Source: Marmoricola endophyticus
GTDB taxonomy: Bacteria > Actinomycetota > Actinomycetes > Propionibacteriales > Nocardioidaceae
Assembly (NCBI RefSeq): GCF_014644415.1
Contig: NZ_BMKQ01000001.1
Span: 186,001-250,000 of the forward strand
Direction of reading: 5' to 3'
DNA: 64,000 nucleotides
The notes beneath the pieces were generated by a model, which had not been told where the DNA came from, searched no databases, and saw only the letters and a list, made by a program, of their open reading frames with translations. The translations under genes and the position numbers were made by a program. Of the stretch, positions 1 through 9,046 are shown one piece after another (the first letter of the stretch is position 1; each line of letters begins with the position of its first letter).

Positions 1-998
1 CCCTGCCCAACCTGGCCATCCTCGGCGTGCTCGCCCTCGGCGTCGCCAGGGTGGAGACCGGCGCGGCGCAGGCCGGTGAGATCGTGACCATCGCCTACCT
101 GCTGACCATCGTGGCCTTCCCGGTCCGCTCGATCGGCTGGCTGGTCGGGGAGTTCCCGCGCAGCGTCGTGGGCTACGAGCGCGTCCACCGGGTCCTGGAC
201 GAGACGCTGTCGCAGCAGTACGGCGCCACCCGGCCGTCCCAGGAGCCGTACGGCGCCCACCTCGGCGTGAGCGGACTCGGCTACGCCCACGACGGCGGCG
301 AGCCGGTGCTCGGCGGGCTCGACCTGGTCGTCGAGCCGGGTCGTACGCTCGCGGTCGTCGGCGCCACCGCCAGCGGGAAGAGCACGCTCACGACGCTGCT
401 GATGCGGCTGGTCGACCCCGACGAAGGGGTCGTCCGCCTCGACGGGCACGACCTGCGTGACCTCGCCCCCGGGGCCCTGGCCGAGCACGCCGCGCTGGTC
501 CCGCAGAGCGCCTTCCTCTTCGACGACACCGTGCGCGGCAACGTCACCCTTGGCGCGGACGTGCCCGACGCCGCGGTCTGGGAGGCGCTGCGCACCGCCC
601 AGGCGGAGGACTTCGTACGTCGTCTCCCGCAGGCCCTGGACACGCCGCTGGGCGAGCGCGGCACCACGCTCTCCGGCGGTCAGCGGCAGCGGCTCTCGCT
701 GGCTCGGGCCCTCGTGCGCCGCCCTCGCCTGCTCGTGATGGACGACGCGACGTCAGCCGTCGACCCCGAGGTCGAGCAGCGGATCCTCGCGGCCATGCGC
801 GAGAGCCGCGGCGAGGCGCCCGCCACGATGGTGCTGGTCGCGTACCGCAAGGCGACCATCGCGCTCGCCGACGAGGTCGCGTTCCTGGCCGGTGGCCGGA
901 TCGTGGACCGGGGCACGCACGAGGAGCTGCTGGTCCGCAATGCCGACTACGCGCGGTTGGTCAACGCCTACGAGGCCGAGGAGGTGGGCGCCCGATGA
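1..998 (+). CDS. ABC exporter half-transporter, degenerate ATPase subunit (5' partial)
   Basis: This is the C-terminal part of a fused membrane-ATPase half-transporter; the gene begins before the window. The visible start is the last membrane helices, followed by a full ATPase domain: Walker A GATASGKST near base 360, a canonical LSGGQ signature, and a Walker B ending MDDATS. The catalytic glutamate position is Asp (codon 744-746) and the switch histidine is Tyr in VAYRK (codon 843-845). Both changes mark a non-hydrolysing nucleotide site, as in heterodimeric exporters such as BmrCD or TM287/288. It overlaps the next gene by 4 bases (ATGA), so the two are co-translated and presumably form the heterodimer. 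The substrate is unknown; drugs, lipids or peptides are all possible. Confidence 0.93.
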   Translation, partial: LPNLAILGVLALGVARVETGAAQAGEIVTIAYLLTIVAFPVRSIGWLVGEFPRSVVGYERVHRVLDETLSQQYGATRPSQEPYGAHLGVSGLGYAHDGGEPVLGGLDLVVEPGRTLAVVGATASGKSTLTTLLMRLVDPDEGVVRLDGHDLRDLAPGALAEHAALVPQSAFLFDDTVRGNVTLGADVPDAAVWEALRTAQAEDFVRRLPQALDTPLGERGTTLSGGQRQRLSLARALVRRPRLLVMDDATSAVDPEVEQRILAAMRESRGEAPATMVLVAYRKATIALADEVAFLAGGRIVDRGTHEELLVRNADYARLVNAYEAEEVGAR

Positions 999-2794
999 GC
1001 ACGACGGCGGTCGACAGCGGCGAGGAGCGCGGCGCGATCGAGACGATCCGCAGCGGGTTCCGGCACTCCCCGGAGCTCGGCGCCGGTCTCAAGATCACGC
1101 TGCTCCTCGCCGTCCTCGGCGCACTCGGCCGGGTCGTCGTCCCCATCGCGGTGCAGCAGACGCTGGACCGCGGACTGGGCGGAGGCGACGGCGGTGCCGT
1201 CGACGTCGGCTTCGTCGTGCGCATGGGCCTGGTCGCCGCGCTGGCCGTGCTGGTGACGGGCGTGTCGTCGTACTTCATGACGGCGCGGCTGTTCACCGCG
1301 GCCGAGCGTGGGCTGGCGACGCTGCGCACCAAGGCGTTCCGGCACGTCCACGACCTGCCCGTGCTGACCCAGAGCACCGAGCGGCGGGGCGCGCTGGTGT
1401 CCCGGGTCACCAGCGACGTCGACCAGGTCTCGCAGTTCCTCGTCTTCGGGGGGATCGTCGCGGTCGTCTCGGTGCTGCAGGTGAGTGTCGCGACGGTCGT
1501 GATGCTCGCCTACTCGTGGCAGCTGACCCTCGTGGTGTGGCTGTGCTTCGTGCCGCTGTTCCTCTCGCTGCGCCACTTCCAGCGGCGGCTCTCGTCGGCG
1601 TACGGCTACGTCCGCCGCCAGGTCGGCGCCATGCTCTCGGCGATCTCCGAGCCGGTCGTCGGCGCGGCGGTGGTGCGTACCCACGCCATCGAGGACCGGA
1701 CCCAGGAGCGGATCGACACCGCCGTCGACCGCACCCAGCGCGCCTACACCAAGGCGCAGAGCCTCACCGCGGTCACCTTCTCCCTCGGCGGGCTGTCGTC
1801 GGGCCTGGCCAACGCGGGCGTGATCGTGGTCGGGGTGCTGCTCGGTCTGGCCGGGGGCCTCTCCTCGGGCGAGGTGCTGGCCTTCGCGTTCCTGGTGACG
1901 CTGTTCGTCGGTCCGGTGCAGAACGGCACGCAGGTGCTCACCGACGCCCAGAACGCCATCGCGGGCTGGCGTCGGGTGATCGGCATCCTGGACACACCGG
2001 CCGACCTCGAGGACCCGGGAGAGCGGGGCACGGCGCTGTCCGGCGGAGCGCTCGAGATCGTCTTCGACGACGTCGCGTACGCCTACCCCGGCGGCCCGCC
2101 GGTGCTGAGCGACGTCGACGAGGCGATCGCGCCGGGCAGCCGTGTGGCGGTCGTCGGCGAGACGGGGTCCGGCAAGACCACCTTCGCCAAGCTGCTCACC
2201 CGCCTGATGGACCCGACGTCCGGCGTCGTACGCCTCGGTGGGGTCGACCTGCGCGGGGTGTCCTTCGCGACGCTGCGCCGGCGGGTGGTGATGGTGCCGC
2301 AGGAGGGGTTCCTCTTCGACTCGACCCTGCTGGCCAACGTCCGCTACGGACGCGCCGACGCCACCGAGGACGACGTGCGCCAGGCTGCGGCGCACCTCGG
2401 GCTCGGCGACTGGCTGGCCGGCCTGCCCGACGGGGTGCACACCCGGGTCGGGCAGCGTGGTGAGTCGCTCAGCGCGGGCGAGCGGCAGCTCGTCGCGCTG
2501 GTGCGCGCGCACCTGGCCGATCCCGACCTGCTGGTCCTCGACGAGGCGACCTCGGCGGTGGACCCCGAGCTGGAGACGAGGATCGGGCGTGCGCTCGAGC
2601 GCGTGATGCGGGGACGCACCTCGGTGACCATCGCGCACCGGCTCAGCACGGCCGAGCAGGCCGACGAGGTGCTGGTCTTCGACGCCGGCCGCGTCGTGCA
2701 GCGCGGGCCGCACGCCGCGCTCGTCGAGCAGGGCGGGGTCTACGGCAGGCTGCACGCCTCCTGGGTCAGCCAGGGACGCGCACCCGTCGCCTGA
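995..2794 (+). CDS. ABC exporter half-transporter, catalytic ATPase subunit
   Basis: A 599-residue half-transporter with an N-terminal six-helix membrane domain (roughly residues 30-310) and a C-terminal ATPase domain. Walker A GETGSGKT lies at 388-395, Walker B VLDE at 514-517 with the catalytic Glu present, and the switch His is 548 in IAHRL. Its signature motif is degenerate, LSAGE at 492-496 instead of LSGGQ. This complements the preceding protein exactly: the two would pair to give one competent and one degenerate ATP site. The ATG overlaps the previous stop codon, which fixes the start. It acts in the cytoplasmic membrane as an exporter; its substrate cannot be read from sequence. Confidence 0.94.
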   Translation: MSTTAVDSGEERGAIETIRSGFRHSPELGAGLKITLLLAVLGALGRVVVPIAVQQTLDRGLGGGDGGAVDVGFVVRMGLVAALAVLVTGVSSYFMTARLFTAAERGLATLRTKAFRHVHDLPVLTQSTERRGALVSRVTSDVDQVSQFLVFGGIVAVVSVLQVSVATVVMLAYSWQLTLVVWLCFVPLFLSLRHFQRRLSSAYGYVRRQVGAMLSAISEPVVGAAVVRTHAIEDRTQERIDTAVDRTQRAYTKAQSLTAVTFSLGGLSSGLANAGVIVVGVLLGLAGGLSSGEVLAFAFLVTLFVGPVQNGTQVLTDAQNAIAGWRRVIGILDTPADLEDPGERGTALSGGALEIVFDDVAYAYPGGPPVLSDVDEAIAPGSRVAVVGETGSGKTTFAKLLTRLMDPTSGVVRLGGVDLRGVSFATLRRRVVMVPQEGFLFDSTLLANVRYGRADATEDDVRQAAAHLGLGDWLAGLPDGVHTRVGQRGESLSAGERQLVALVRAHLADPDLLVLDEATSAVDPELETRIGRALERVMRGRTSVTIAHRLSTAEQADEVLVFDAGRVVQRGPHAALVEQGGVYGRLHASWVSQGRAPVA

Positions 2795-2809
2795 GGCGGG
2801 CGCCGGACC

Positions 2810-3034
2810 TCAGTGACCGGCGGGCTGGCGGCTCTTCAGCGCGTTCTTCGGGGCTCCGTAGCCGGCCTTGGCGAGCACGATGCCGGCGACGGCGCCGATC
2901 GGCAGCAGGGCGACGCCGATCCAGAAGGTGATCCAGCTGTACGCCATCAGCCCGATCCCACCGACCACGAAGCCGAGGGTCGCGATGGTGACCGCGGTCC
3001 AGGCGGCGATGGTGTTGCCGTGGTTGTCGGCCAT
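2810..3034 (-). CDS. HGxxPAAW family small membrane protein
   Basis: A 74-residue protein with the N-terminal HGNTIAAW motif (residues 5-12) followed by two hydrophobic segments (about 13-33 and 36-56) and a short basic tail. In actinobacteria this family sits in the tryptophan gene cluster beside the Trp-associated membrane protein, as it does here, but its function is not known. The ATG at 3032-3034 has a GGAG ribosome binding site 5 bases upstream. A longer in-frame opening extends upstream but would swallow the promoter region and lose the conserved N-terminus, so the short start is preferred. A TAGACT -10 box lies about 40 bases upstream. Confidence 0.85.
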   Translation of the reverse strand: MADNHGNTIAAWTAVTIATLGFVVGGIGLMAYSWITFWIGVALLPIGAVAGIVLAKAGYGAPKNALKSRQPAGH

Positions 3035-3075
3035 GGTGCTCCTCGGGTGTGGCGGGCTGGGGTCGGGCGCTGCGA

Positions 3076-3081
3076 AGTCTA
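3076..3081 (-). promoter_or_regulatory. -10 box TAGACT overlapping the upstream stop codon
   Basis: Read on the minus strand, TAGACT fits TAnnnT and would start transcription near 3069, giving a leader of about 35 bases with a GGAG site before the HGxxPAAW gene. Its first three bases are also the TAG stop codon of the Trp-associated membrane protein gene. Inference from sequence only. Confidence 0.4.
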
Positions 3082-3723
3082 GGTCGCGTCGCCGCGCGAG
3101 GGTCCGGCGGACCCGGGGTCGGTGGGGTCGGCGCCGGCCTCGATCGCCTTCCACATCGCCAGCGGATCGGCGTCGGGGTCCTCCGGCGACGGGACCCGGG
3201 CCGAGGCGGCCGCGGTGGCGGGGGCGTCGTACCGGCGACCCATCTCCGGCCAGCGCGGCATCACGACCACGGAGACCGCGGTGACGGCGGTCGAGAGCAC
3301 GGAGGTGACGGCGGCGACCCAGTACCACCCGGTCCGTCGCAGGCTCAGGTCGTAGCCCGGGCCGGTCTGGGTCTCCACCGACCCGCGCACGTCGTCCGGG
3401 AGGGAGGTCCACCCGGCCACCACGCAGGCGACCAGCCCCAGCGAGACGAGAACGGCGACGACACCGATCCCTCGGCGCACCCGGCCACGGGTCACCAGGA
3501 GGACGCCCCAGGCCGCGAGCAGCAGCAGGCCGAGCGCGCCGGCGAGCGGGAGCGTGCCGACGTCGGTGGTCGCGCCGGGGGCGTCCGCGACCGTACGTCC
3601 GTCGACGCGCAGGTCGTGGTCCACCCACACCTTCGCCGAGGCCAGCGCGAGCAGGGCGGCCGAGGCGACGCCGGCGACCACGAGCCGGCCGAACGAGCCG
3701 GACCGGCGTCGCGCCTCAGCCAC
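3079..3723 (-). CDS. Trp biosynthesis-associated membrane protein
   Basis: A 214-residue membrane protein of the family found beside trp genes in actinobacteria (Trp_oprn_chp type). It has about four hydrophobic segments (near residues 15-30, 58-78, 85-105 and 136-155) with a soluble extracytoplasmic loop after the first, and a Pro/Asp-rich polar C-terminal tail. Its role is not established; a link to tryptophan synthesis rests on gene neighbourhood. The start is GTG at 3721-3723, 8 bases inside the end of hisI, so the two are translationally coupled. In related genomes trpE usually lies next to this gene; here hisI is adjacent and trpE is not in the window. Confidence 0.85.
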   Translation of the reverse strand: MAEARRRSGSFGRLVVAGVASAALLALASAKVWVDHDLRVDGRTVADAPGATTDVGTLPLAGALGLLLLAAWGVLLVTRGRVRRGIGVVAVLVSLGLVACVVAGWTSLPDDVRGSVETQTGPGYDLSLRRTGWYWVAAVTSVLSTAVTAVSVVVMPRWPEMGRRYDAPATAAASARVPSPEDPDADPLAMWKAIEAGADPTDPGSAGPSRGDAT

Positions 3724-4057
3724 CGATGGCTCCGTCGTCGAAGCAGGTACGGGTGCCGGTGTGGCAGGCCGGGCCGGTCTGGTCGACCTTGACCAGGACC
3801 GTGTCGCCGTCGCAGTCCAGCCTCACCTCGACCACACGCTGCGTGTGCCCGGAGGTCTCGCCCTTGACCCAGTACTCCCGGCGCGAGCGCGACCAGTACG
3901 TCCCGCGCCCGGTGTCCAGGGTGCGGCGCAGCGCCTCGGCGTCCATCCAGGCGAGCATCAGCACCTCGCCGGTGTCGTGCTGCTGCACGATCGCGGGCAG
4001 CAGTCCCTGGTCGTTGAGGGTCAGTCGCTCGGCGACGCCCGGGTCGAGGGTGCTCAC
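3716..4057 (-). CDS. hisI: phosphoribosyl-AMP cyclohydrolase
   Basis: A 113-residue single-domain HisI that opens the adenine ring of phosphoribosyl-AMP, the third step of histidine synthesis, in the cytoplasm. The magnesium-binding DCDGD motif (residues 81-85) and the zinc ligands around ACHTG (97-101) and the later Cys are present. Length is typical of the monofunctional enzyme without a fused HisE. The GTG at 4055-4057 is chosen because the family N-terminus begins there and a GATACT box lies 7 bases upstream, implying a leaderless transcript. It is transcribed away from trpC and is followed by two Trp-linked membrane protein genes. Confidence 0.93.
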   Translation of the reverse strand: MSTLDPGVAERLTLNDQGLLPAIVQQHDTGEVLMLAWMDAEALRRTLDTGRGTYWSRSRREYWVKGETSGHTQRVVEVRLDCDGDTVLVKVDQTGPACHTGTRTCFDDGAIGG

Positions 4058-4064
4058 CCGACCC

Positions 4065-4070
4065 AGTATC
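4065..4070 (-). promoter_or_regulatory. -10 box GATACT for hisI (leaderless)
   Basis: On the minus strand GATACT is followed by 7 bases and then the hisI GTG, so transcription would begin at or beside the start codon. No ribosome binding site lies in between. Inferred from position and agreement with other such boxes in the window. Confidence 0.45.
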
Positions 4071-4174
4071 CGCGAGCCGCCGCGGACCGGGCCCGGAGGT
4101 GCTGGCCGGGGGCGCCTCGGCAGTGCGTGAGACGCTGGGAGCGTCCCGTCCCTGCGCCTGTGAGGTCTGCCGCC

Positions 4175-4981
4175 ATGTCCGTGCTCGACGACATCGTCGC
4201 CGGCGTGCGCGAGGACCTCGCCGTCCGCGAGGCCGAGCTGCCCGAGTCCGCGCTGCGCGAGCGCGCTCTCGCCACGCCCCGACCCCGCGACCCGGTGCCG
4301 GCCTTCCGCTCGCCCGAGATGGCGGTGATCGCCGAGGTCAAGCGGCGCTCGCCCAGCAAGGGGCACCTCGCCGAGATCCCCGACCCGTCGGTCCTGGCGT
4401 CGTCGTACGCCGCCGGGGGCGCCGCCGCCATCAGCGTGCTGACCGAGCAGCGCCGCTTCGGCGGGTCGCTGGCCGACCTGCGCGCGGTGCGCGCGATGGT
4501 CGAGACGCCCCTGCTGCGCAAGGACTTCGTGGTCACCGAGTACCAGCTGCTGGAGGCTCGCGAGGCAGGCGCCGACCTGGCGCTGCTGATCGTCTCCGCC
4601 CTCCCCGGGGACGAGCTGGACCGGCTGTACGCCGTGGCGACGGACCTCGGGCTGACGGTGCTGGTGGAGGTCCACGACGAGGCGGAGACCGAGCGCGCGG
4701 TCGCGCTCGGTGCCGAGGTGATCGGCGTCAACTCGCGCAACCTCAAGACCCTCGAGGTCCACCCCGAGACCTTCGGGCGGCTCGCCTCGGGCATCCCGCG
4801 GGACCGGGTCCGCGTGGCCGAGTCGGGCATCACCGGCGTCGCCGACGTCGAGCGGTACGCCGCCGAGGGCGCCGACGTGTGCCTGGTCGGCGAGGCGCTG
4901 GTGATCGGCGGTGAGCCCGAGGCGGCCGTACGCGCGATGCGCGCGGTCCGTACCCGACACGAGGAGGAGGTGAGCCGATGA
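4175..4981 (+). CDS. trpC: indole-3-glycerol phosphate synthase
   Basis: A 268-residue TIM barrel that closes the indole ring from carboxyphenylaminodeoxyribulose phosphate. Family motifs are clear: [11 protein letters not shown] near residues 51-61 with the catalytic Lys, LLRKDF around 110, and VNSRNLKT near 188. The start ATG at 4175 has GAGG 9 bases upstream and begins the conserved [16 protein letters not shown]-terminus; longer openings upstream run into the divergent hisI promoter. The stop overlaps trpB by 4 bases (ATGA). It heads a trpCBA-lgt operon. No leader peptide rich in Trp codons was seen upstream. Confidence 0.96.
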   Translation: MSVLDDIVAGVREDLAVREAELPESALRERALATPRPRDPVPAFRSPEMAVIAEVKRRSPSKGHLAEIPDPSVLASSYAAGGAAAISVLTEQRRFGGSLADLRAVRAMVETPLLRKDFVVTEYQLLEAREAGADLALLIVSALPGDELDRLYAVATDLGLTVLVEVHDEAETERAVALGAEVIGVNSRNLKTLEVHPETFGRLASGIPRDRVRVAESGITGVADVERYAAEGADVCLVGEALVIGGEPEAAVRAMRAVRTRHEEEVSR

Positions 4982-6225
4982 GCACCGCGCACGAGATCAG
5001 GCCGGGCTACGGCCCCGACGAGACCGGCCACTACGGCGACTTCGGCGGCCGGTTCATGCCCGAGGCGCTCGTCGCCGCGCTGGACGAGCTCGACACCGCC
5101 TGGCAGAAGGCGGTCCTCGACCCGGTCTTCATCGCCGACTTCGAGCGTCTGCTGCGCGACTACGCCGGCACGCCGAGCATGTTGTACGACGCCGAGCGGC
5201 TCTCCGAGCGCGCCGGCGCCCGGATCCTGCTCAAGCGCGAGGACCTCAACCACACGGGCGCCCACAAGATCCGCAACGTCCTCGGCCAGGCGCTGCTGAC
5301 CAAGCGGATGGGCAAGAAGCGCGTGATCGCCGAGACCGGTGCCGGCCAGCACGGGGTCGCCTCGGCGACCGCGGCGGCGTACCTCGGCCTGGACTGCACC
5401 GTCTACATGGGCGAGGTCGACACCGAGCGCCAGGCGCTCAACGTCGCGCGGATGCAGCTGCTCGGCGCCGAGGTCGTGCCGGTGACGAGTGGGTCGCGGA
5501 CGCTCAAGGACGCCATCAACGAGGCGCTGCGCGACTGGGTCGCCTCGGTCGACCACACGGCTTACCTGTTCGGCACCGCGGCCGGACCGCACCCCTTCCC
5601 GAGCCTGGTTCTCTCCTTCGTCCGCGGCATCGGTGACGAGGCGAGGCGCCAGTGCCTGGAGCTGACCGGTGCGCTGCCCGAGGCGGTCGCCGCCTGCGTC
5701 GGCGGTGGGTCCAACGCGATCGGGCTGTTCGCCGGCTTCGTCGACGACCCCGACGTGGCGCTCTACGGCTACGAGCCCGGCGGGGACGGCGTCGACACCG
5801 ACCGGCACGCGGCCACGATCTGGGCCGGTGACGTCGGGGTGCTGCACGGCGCGCGTACCTACGTCCTGCAGGACGAGGACGGCCAGACCCTGGAGTCGCA
5901 CTCGATCTCGGCGGGGCTGGACTACCCCGGGGTCGGACCTCAGCACGCGCACCTCGCCCGGACCGGCCGCGCGTCGTACGTCCCCGTCACCGACACCGAG
6001 GCGATGGAGGCGATGCGGCTGCTGTCGCGGACCGAGGGGATCATCCCCGCGATCGAGTCCGCGCACGCCGTGGCGGGCGCGATGAACCTCGCGAAGGAGC
6101 GTCCCGGGCAGACGATCCTGGTCAACCTCTCCGGCCGCGGGGACAAGGACATGGCCACCGCGCTGGAGTGGTTCGGGCTCGGCGACGCCGAGGCCACGGA
6201 CGAGCCGACGGAGCAGGAGCAGTGA
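4978..6225 (+). CDS. trpB: tryptophan synthase beta chain
   Basis: A 415-residue PLP enzyme that condenses indole with serine. The PLP lysine lies in HTGAHKIRN (around residue 97), the phosphate-binding loop is GGGSNAIG (around 241), and AETGAGQHG is intact, all typical of the standard TrpB1 type that partners TrpA. The ATG overlaps the trpC stop. Seven bases separate it from trpA, so the alpha and beta subunits are made from one message and form the alpha2-beta2 complex. Confidence 0.97.
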   Translation: MSTAHEIRPGYGPDETGHYGDFGGRFMPEALVAALDELDTAWQKAVLDPVFIADFERLLRDYAGTPSMLYDAERLSERAGARILLKREDLNHTGAHKIRNVLGQALLTKRMGKKRVIAETGAGQHGVASATAAAYLGLDCTVYMGEVDTERQALNVARMQLLGAEVVPVTSGSRTLKDAINEALRDWVASVDHTAYLFGTAAGPHPFPSLVLSFVRGIGDEARRQCLELTGALPEAVAACVGGGSNAIGLFAGFVDDPDVALYGYEPGGDGVDTDRHAATIWAGDVGVLHGARTYVLQDEDGQTLESHSISAGLDYPGVGPQHAHLARTGRASYVPVTDTEAMEAMRLLSRTEGIIPAIESAHAVAGAMNLAKERPGQTILVNLSGRGDKDMATALEWFGLGDAEATDEPTEQEQ

Positions 6226-6232
6226 TCACCCC

Positions 6233-7030
6233 GTGAGCGTCTCGGTCGCCTTCGAGAAGGCGCGGGCCGACGATCGTGCCGCCCTGGTCGGGTACCTCCC
6301 GGCCGGCTTCCCCGACGCCGAGGGGTCGATCGACGCGTTGCAGGTGATGGTCGAGGCCGGGTGCGACGTGATCGAGGTCGGCCTGCCCTACTCCGACCCG
6401 GTGATGGACGGGCCGACCGTGCAGGCGGCGGTGCAGCAGGCGCTGGAGGGCGGTTCGCGCACCACCGACGTGCTGCGGACCGTGGAGGCGGTCGCGGCCA
6501 CCGGGGCGCCGACCGTGGTGATGACGGCCTGGAACCCCGTGGAGAGGTACGGCGTGGAGCGCTTCGCCGCCGCCCTCGACGACGCCGGCGGGGCCGGACT
6601 GATCACGCCTGACATCACGCCCGACGAGGCGGGCCCCTGGCTCGAGGCGGCCGACGCGCGCGACCTGGACAAGATCTTCCTCGTCGCTCCGTCCTCGACG
6701 CCCGAGCGGCTGGCGATGACCGTGGCGAGCTGCCGGGGCTTCGTCTACGCCACCGCGGTGATGGGGGTGACCGGTGCCCGCTCGAGTGCCCCGACGCTGG
6801 CCGGGCCGCTGGTCGAGCGGACCCGCGCTGCGACCGACCTGCCGATCGGGGTCGGGCTGGGGATCTCGAACGCCGACCAGGCCGCCGAGGTCGCTGCCTA
6901 CGCCGACGCCGTCATCGTCGGCTCCGCCTTCGTCCGCACGCTGCTCGACGCCGGCACCGACCGCCGCGCGGGCCTGGACGCCCTGCGTGCACTGACCGAG
7001 GACCTCGCCCGAGGAGTACGCCGTGCCTGA
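6233..7030 (+). CDS. trpA: tryptophan synthase alpha chain
   Basis: A 265-residue TIM barrel that cleaves indole-3-glycerol phosphate and channels indole to TrpB. The catalytic acids lie in VEVGLPYSDPVMDG (Glu and the second Asp), and the phosphate-binding GVGLGIS loop is near residue 203. The start is GTG; no ATG is available before the conserved ALVGYLPAGFPD segment. It overlaps lgt by 8 bases, so lgt is probably translated by coupling. Confidence 0.96.
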   Translation: MSVSVAFEKARADDRAALVGYLPAGFPDAEGSIDALQVMVEAGCDVIEVGLPYSDPVMDGPTVQAAVQQALEGGSRTTDVLRTVEAVAATGAPTVVMTAWNPVERYGVERFAAALDDAGGAGLITPDITPDEAGPWLEAADARDLDKIFLVAPSSTPERLAMTVASCRGFVYATAVMGVTGARSSAPTLAGPLVERTRAATDLPIGVGLGISNADQAAEVAAYADAVIVGSAFVRTLLDAGTDRRAGLDALRALTEDLARGVRRA

Positions 7031-7961
7031 CCTGACGCCGCTGTTCATCCCGAGCCCGAGCGAGGGGGTCTGGCACCTCGGACCGCTGCCGATCCGGGCC
7101 TACGCGCTGTGCATCATCGCCGGCGTCGTCGCCGCGATCTGGGTCGGCGAGCGCCGCTTCGTCGCTCGCGGCGGGCGGCCCGGCGAGATGTCGGACGTCG
7201 CGATCTGGGCGGTGCCGTTCGGCCTGGTCGGCGGGCGGCTCTACCACGTGATCACCGACCACGACCTGTACTTCGGGACCGGCCGGCACCCCGTCGAGGC
7301 GCTCTACATCTGGAACGGCGGTCTCGGCATCTGGGGGGCTATCGCGCTCGGCGCGCTGGGCGCCTGGATCGCCGCCCGCCGTCGCGGGATCCGGCTGGCG
7401 GTGCTGGCCGACGCGCTCGCGCCCGGCCTCCTCCTCGCCCAGGCGATCGGCCGGTTCGGCAACTACTTCAACCAGGAGCTGTTCGGCCGGCCGACAACGC
7501 TCCCGTGGGGGCTGGAGATCTCGCCGGAGAAGCGGCCCCCGGGCTTCGGCGACTACGCCACCTTCCACCCGACCTTCCTCTACGAGGCGCTGTGGAACGT
7601 GGTCGGGATGGTGCTGATCATCTGGCTGGCCCGGCGGTTCCTCCTCGGCCACGGACGGGTCTTCGCGCTGTACGTCATGTGGTACTGCGCCGGGCGGAGC
7701 TGGATCGAGATGCTCCGCATCGACACCATCGAGCTCAACGACGTGCTCGGGCTGCGCTGGGGCGTCTGGATGTCGATCCTGCTGTTCCTGCTGGCGCTGG
7801 GGTACGTCGTGCGCGCCGGCCGGCACGGACCGCGCGAGGACTCGCCGTACGACCCGGAGCGACGGGAGGCGTGGCTCGAGAAGAACGGGTCCGCCGTCGA
7901 GACCGACGAGAAGGCCGACGAGAAGGCCGACGACCGGTCCACCCGCGAAGAGACCCGCTAG
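7023..7961 (+). CDS. lgt: prolipoprotein diacylglyceryl transferase
   Basis: A 312-residue integral membrane enzyme that adds diacylglycerol to the lipobox cysteine of prolipoproteins, including the lipoproteins at 21157 and 40390. The Lgt signature around GRFGNYFNQELFG (near residue 142) and the N-terminal GGRLYHV motif (near 73) are present. About seven membrane helices are predicted, with a polar tail rich in Glu, Asp and Lys after residue 275 that is not part of the catalytic core. The GTG start lies inside the end of trpA. The position after trpA is conserved among actinobacteria. Confidence 0.95.
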   Translation: MPDLTPLFIPSPSEGVWHLGPLPIRAYALCIIAGVVAAIWVGERRFVARGGRPGEMSDVAIWAVPFGLVGGRLYHVITDHDLYFGTGRHPVEALYIWNGGLGIWGAIALGALGAWIAARRRGIRLAVLADALAPGLLLAQAIGRFGNYFNQELFGRPTTLPWGLEISPEKRPPGFGDYATFHPTFLYEALWNVVGMVLIIWLARRFLLGHGRVFALYVMWYCAGRSWIEMLRIDTIELNDVLGLRWGVWMSILLFLLALGYVVRAGRHGPREDSPYDPERREAWLEKNGSAVETDEKADEKADDRSTREETR

Positions 7962-7982
7962 TCGATCACGGCCCGCCGCTGC

Positions 7983-8124
7983 GTGGTCTCGACGTCCTCC
8001 CTCGCTGGCGCTCGGTCGGGCTCGACCACCCGGTGGTCCAGCGCGTCGGGGCCCGGTGAGGTGCGTGCCGGTCGGTGGCCACGGGTGGTCGAGCAGCGAG
8101 CGCCAGCGAGCGCGTCGAGGCCCG
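7983..8124. repeat. interspersed palindromic (REP-like) element, copy 1
   Basis: The gap between lgt and the next gene is filled by an inverted repeat pair. The left arm begins GTGGTCTCGACGTCCT and ends GGGCTCGACCAC near 8029; the right arm (8084-8122) begins GGTGGTCGAGCAGCGAGCG and ends CGCGTCGAGGCC. The reverse complement of the right arm matches the left arm closely. A second copy lies at 26971-27069. The element ends just before a -10 box, so it sits between two transcription units. Confidence 0.75.
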
Positions 8125-8127
8125 GCG

Positions 8128-8133
8128 TACGGT
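8128..8133 (+). promoter_or_regulatory. -10 box TACGGT (leaderless)
   Basis: TACGGT fits TAnnnT and is followed by 6 bases and the ATG of the dehalogenase-like gene at 8140, with no ribosome binding site between. It directly follows the palindromic repeat. Inference. Confidence 0.4.
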
Positions 8134-8139
8134 CGCGAG

Positions 8140-9036
8140 ATGGATCTGCTGCGCACGCCCGAGGACCGCTTCTCCCGCCTGGCGGACTTCCCGTACGAGC
8201 CGCACTACGCGGAGCTGGCCGACGGCGTAAGGATGGCGTGGGTCGAGGCCGGACCTGCGGACGGCCCGGTGGTCCTGCTGCTGCACGGTGAGCCGTCGTG
8301 GTCGTACCTCTACCGCTCGATGCTCCCGGTGCTCGCCGAGGCGGGCATGCGTGCCGTGGCGCCGGACCTCGTCGGCTTCGGCCGCTCGGACAAGCCTGCG
8401 CGGCGCGAGGACCACTCGTACGCCGCGCACGTCGAGTGGGTACGAGCGCTGGCCTTCGACGTGCTCGACCTGCGTGACGTCACGCTCGTCGGCCAGGACT
8501 GGGGCGGGCTGATCGGGCTCCGCCTCGTCGCCGAGCACCCGGACCGCTTCGCCCGCGTCGTCGCCGCCAACACGGGGCTGCCGACCGGCGACCACGACAT
8601 GCCGGAGGTCTGGCACCGCTTCCGCCGGGCCGTCCAGGGCGCGGCCGACCTCGACGTCGGACGCCTGGTCGCCTCCGGGTGCGCACGAGGTCTGGACCCC
8701 GTGGCGCGCGCCGCGTACGACGCACCGTTCCCGGACGAGTCCTTCAAGGCGGGCCCGCGCGCGATGCCCGGCCTGGTGCCGTACGTCCCCGACGACCCGG
8801 CCAGCGAGGACAACCGGCGTGCCTGGGCGACGCTGACCGGTAGCGACCTCCCGGTGCTGGTCGCCTTCTCCGACTCCGACCCGATCACCGCGGCGATGGG
8901 TCCGGTGCTGCGCCGCGCGCTGCCCGGCGCACACGGGCGCGAGCACCCGACGATCACCGGTGCCGGCCACTTCCTGCAGGAGGACGCGGGGCCGGAGCTC
9001 GCCGCCGCAGTGGTGGAGCTCGTCGCGACGGCCTGA
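8140..9036 (+). CDS. haloalkane dehalogenase-like alpha/beta hydrolase
   Basis: A 298-residue alpha/beta hydrolase resembling subfamily I haloalkane dehalogenases. The oxyanion segment HGEPSWSYLY is near residue 48, the nucleophile elbow GQDWGG carries Asp followed by the halide-binding Trp (near 118-121), a candidate catalytic Asp lies in FSDSDP and the His in GAGHFLQED near the end. A cap segment with a Trp in EVWHRF could supply the second halide contact, though I cannot prove it. Real substrates are often unknown in this family, so an epoxide or ester hydrolase role remains possible. The ATG at 8140 starts the conserved N-terminus; earlier starts lie inside the repeat. Confidence 0.82.
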   Translation: MDLLRTPEDRFSRLADFPYEPHYAELADGVRMAWVEAGPADGPVVLLLHGEPSWSYLYRSMLPVLAEAGMRAVAPDLVGFGRSDKPARREDHSYAAHVEWVRALAFDVLDLRDVTLVGQDWGGLIGLRLVAEHPDRFARVVAANTGLPTGDHDMPEVWHRFRRAVQGAADLDVGRLVASGCARGLDPVARAAYDAPFPDESFKAGPRAMPGLVPYVPDDPASEDNRRAWATLTGSDLPVLVAFSDSDPITAAMGPVLRRALPGAHGREHPTITGAGHFLQEDAGPELAAAVVELVATA

Positions 9037-9046
9037 CCGCGCGTGG

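Noticed and set aside
4058-4174. trp attenuator before trpC
   Set aside because: No short leader frame rich in Trp codons and no terminator hairpin were found.
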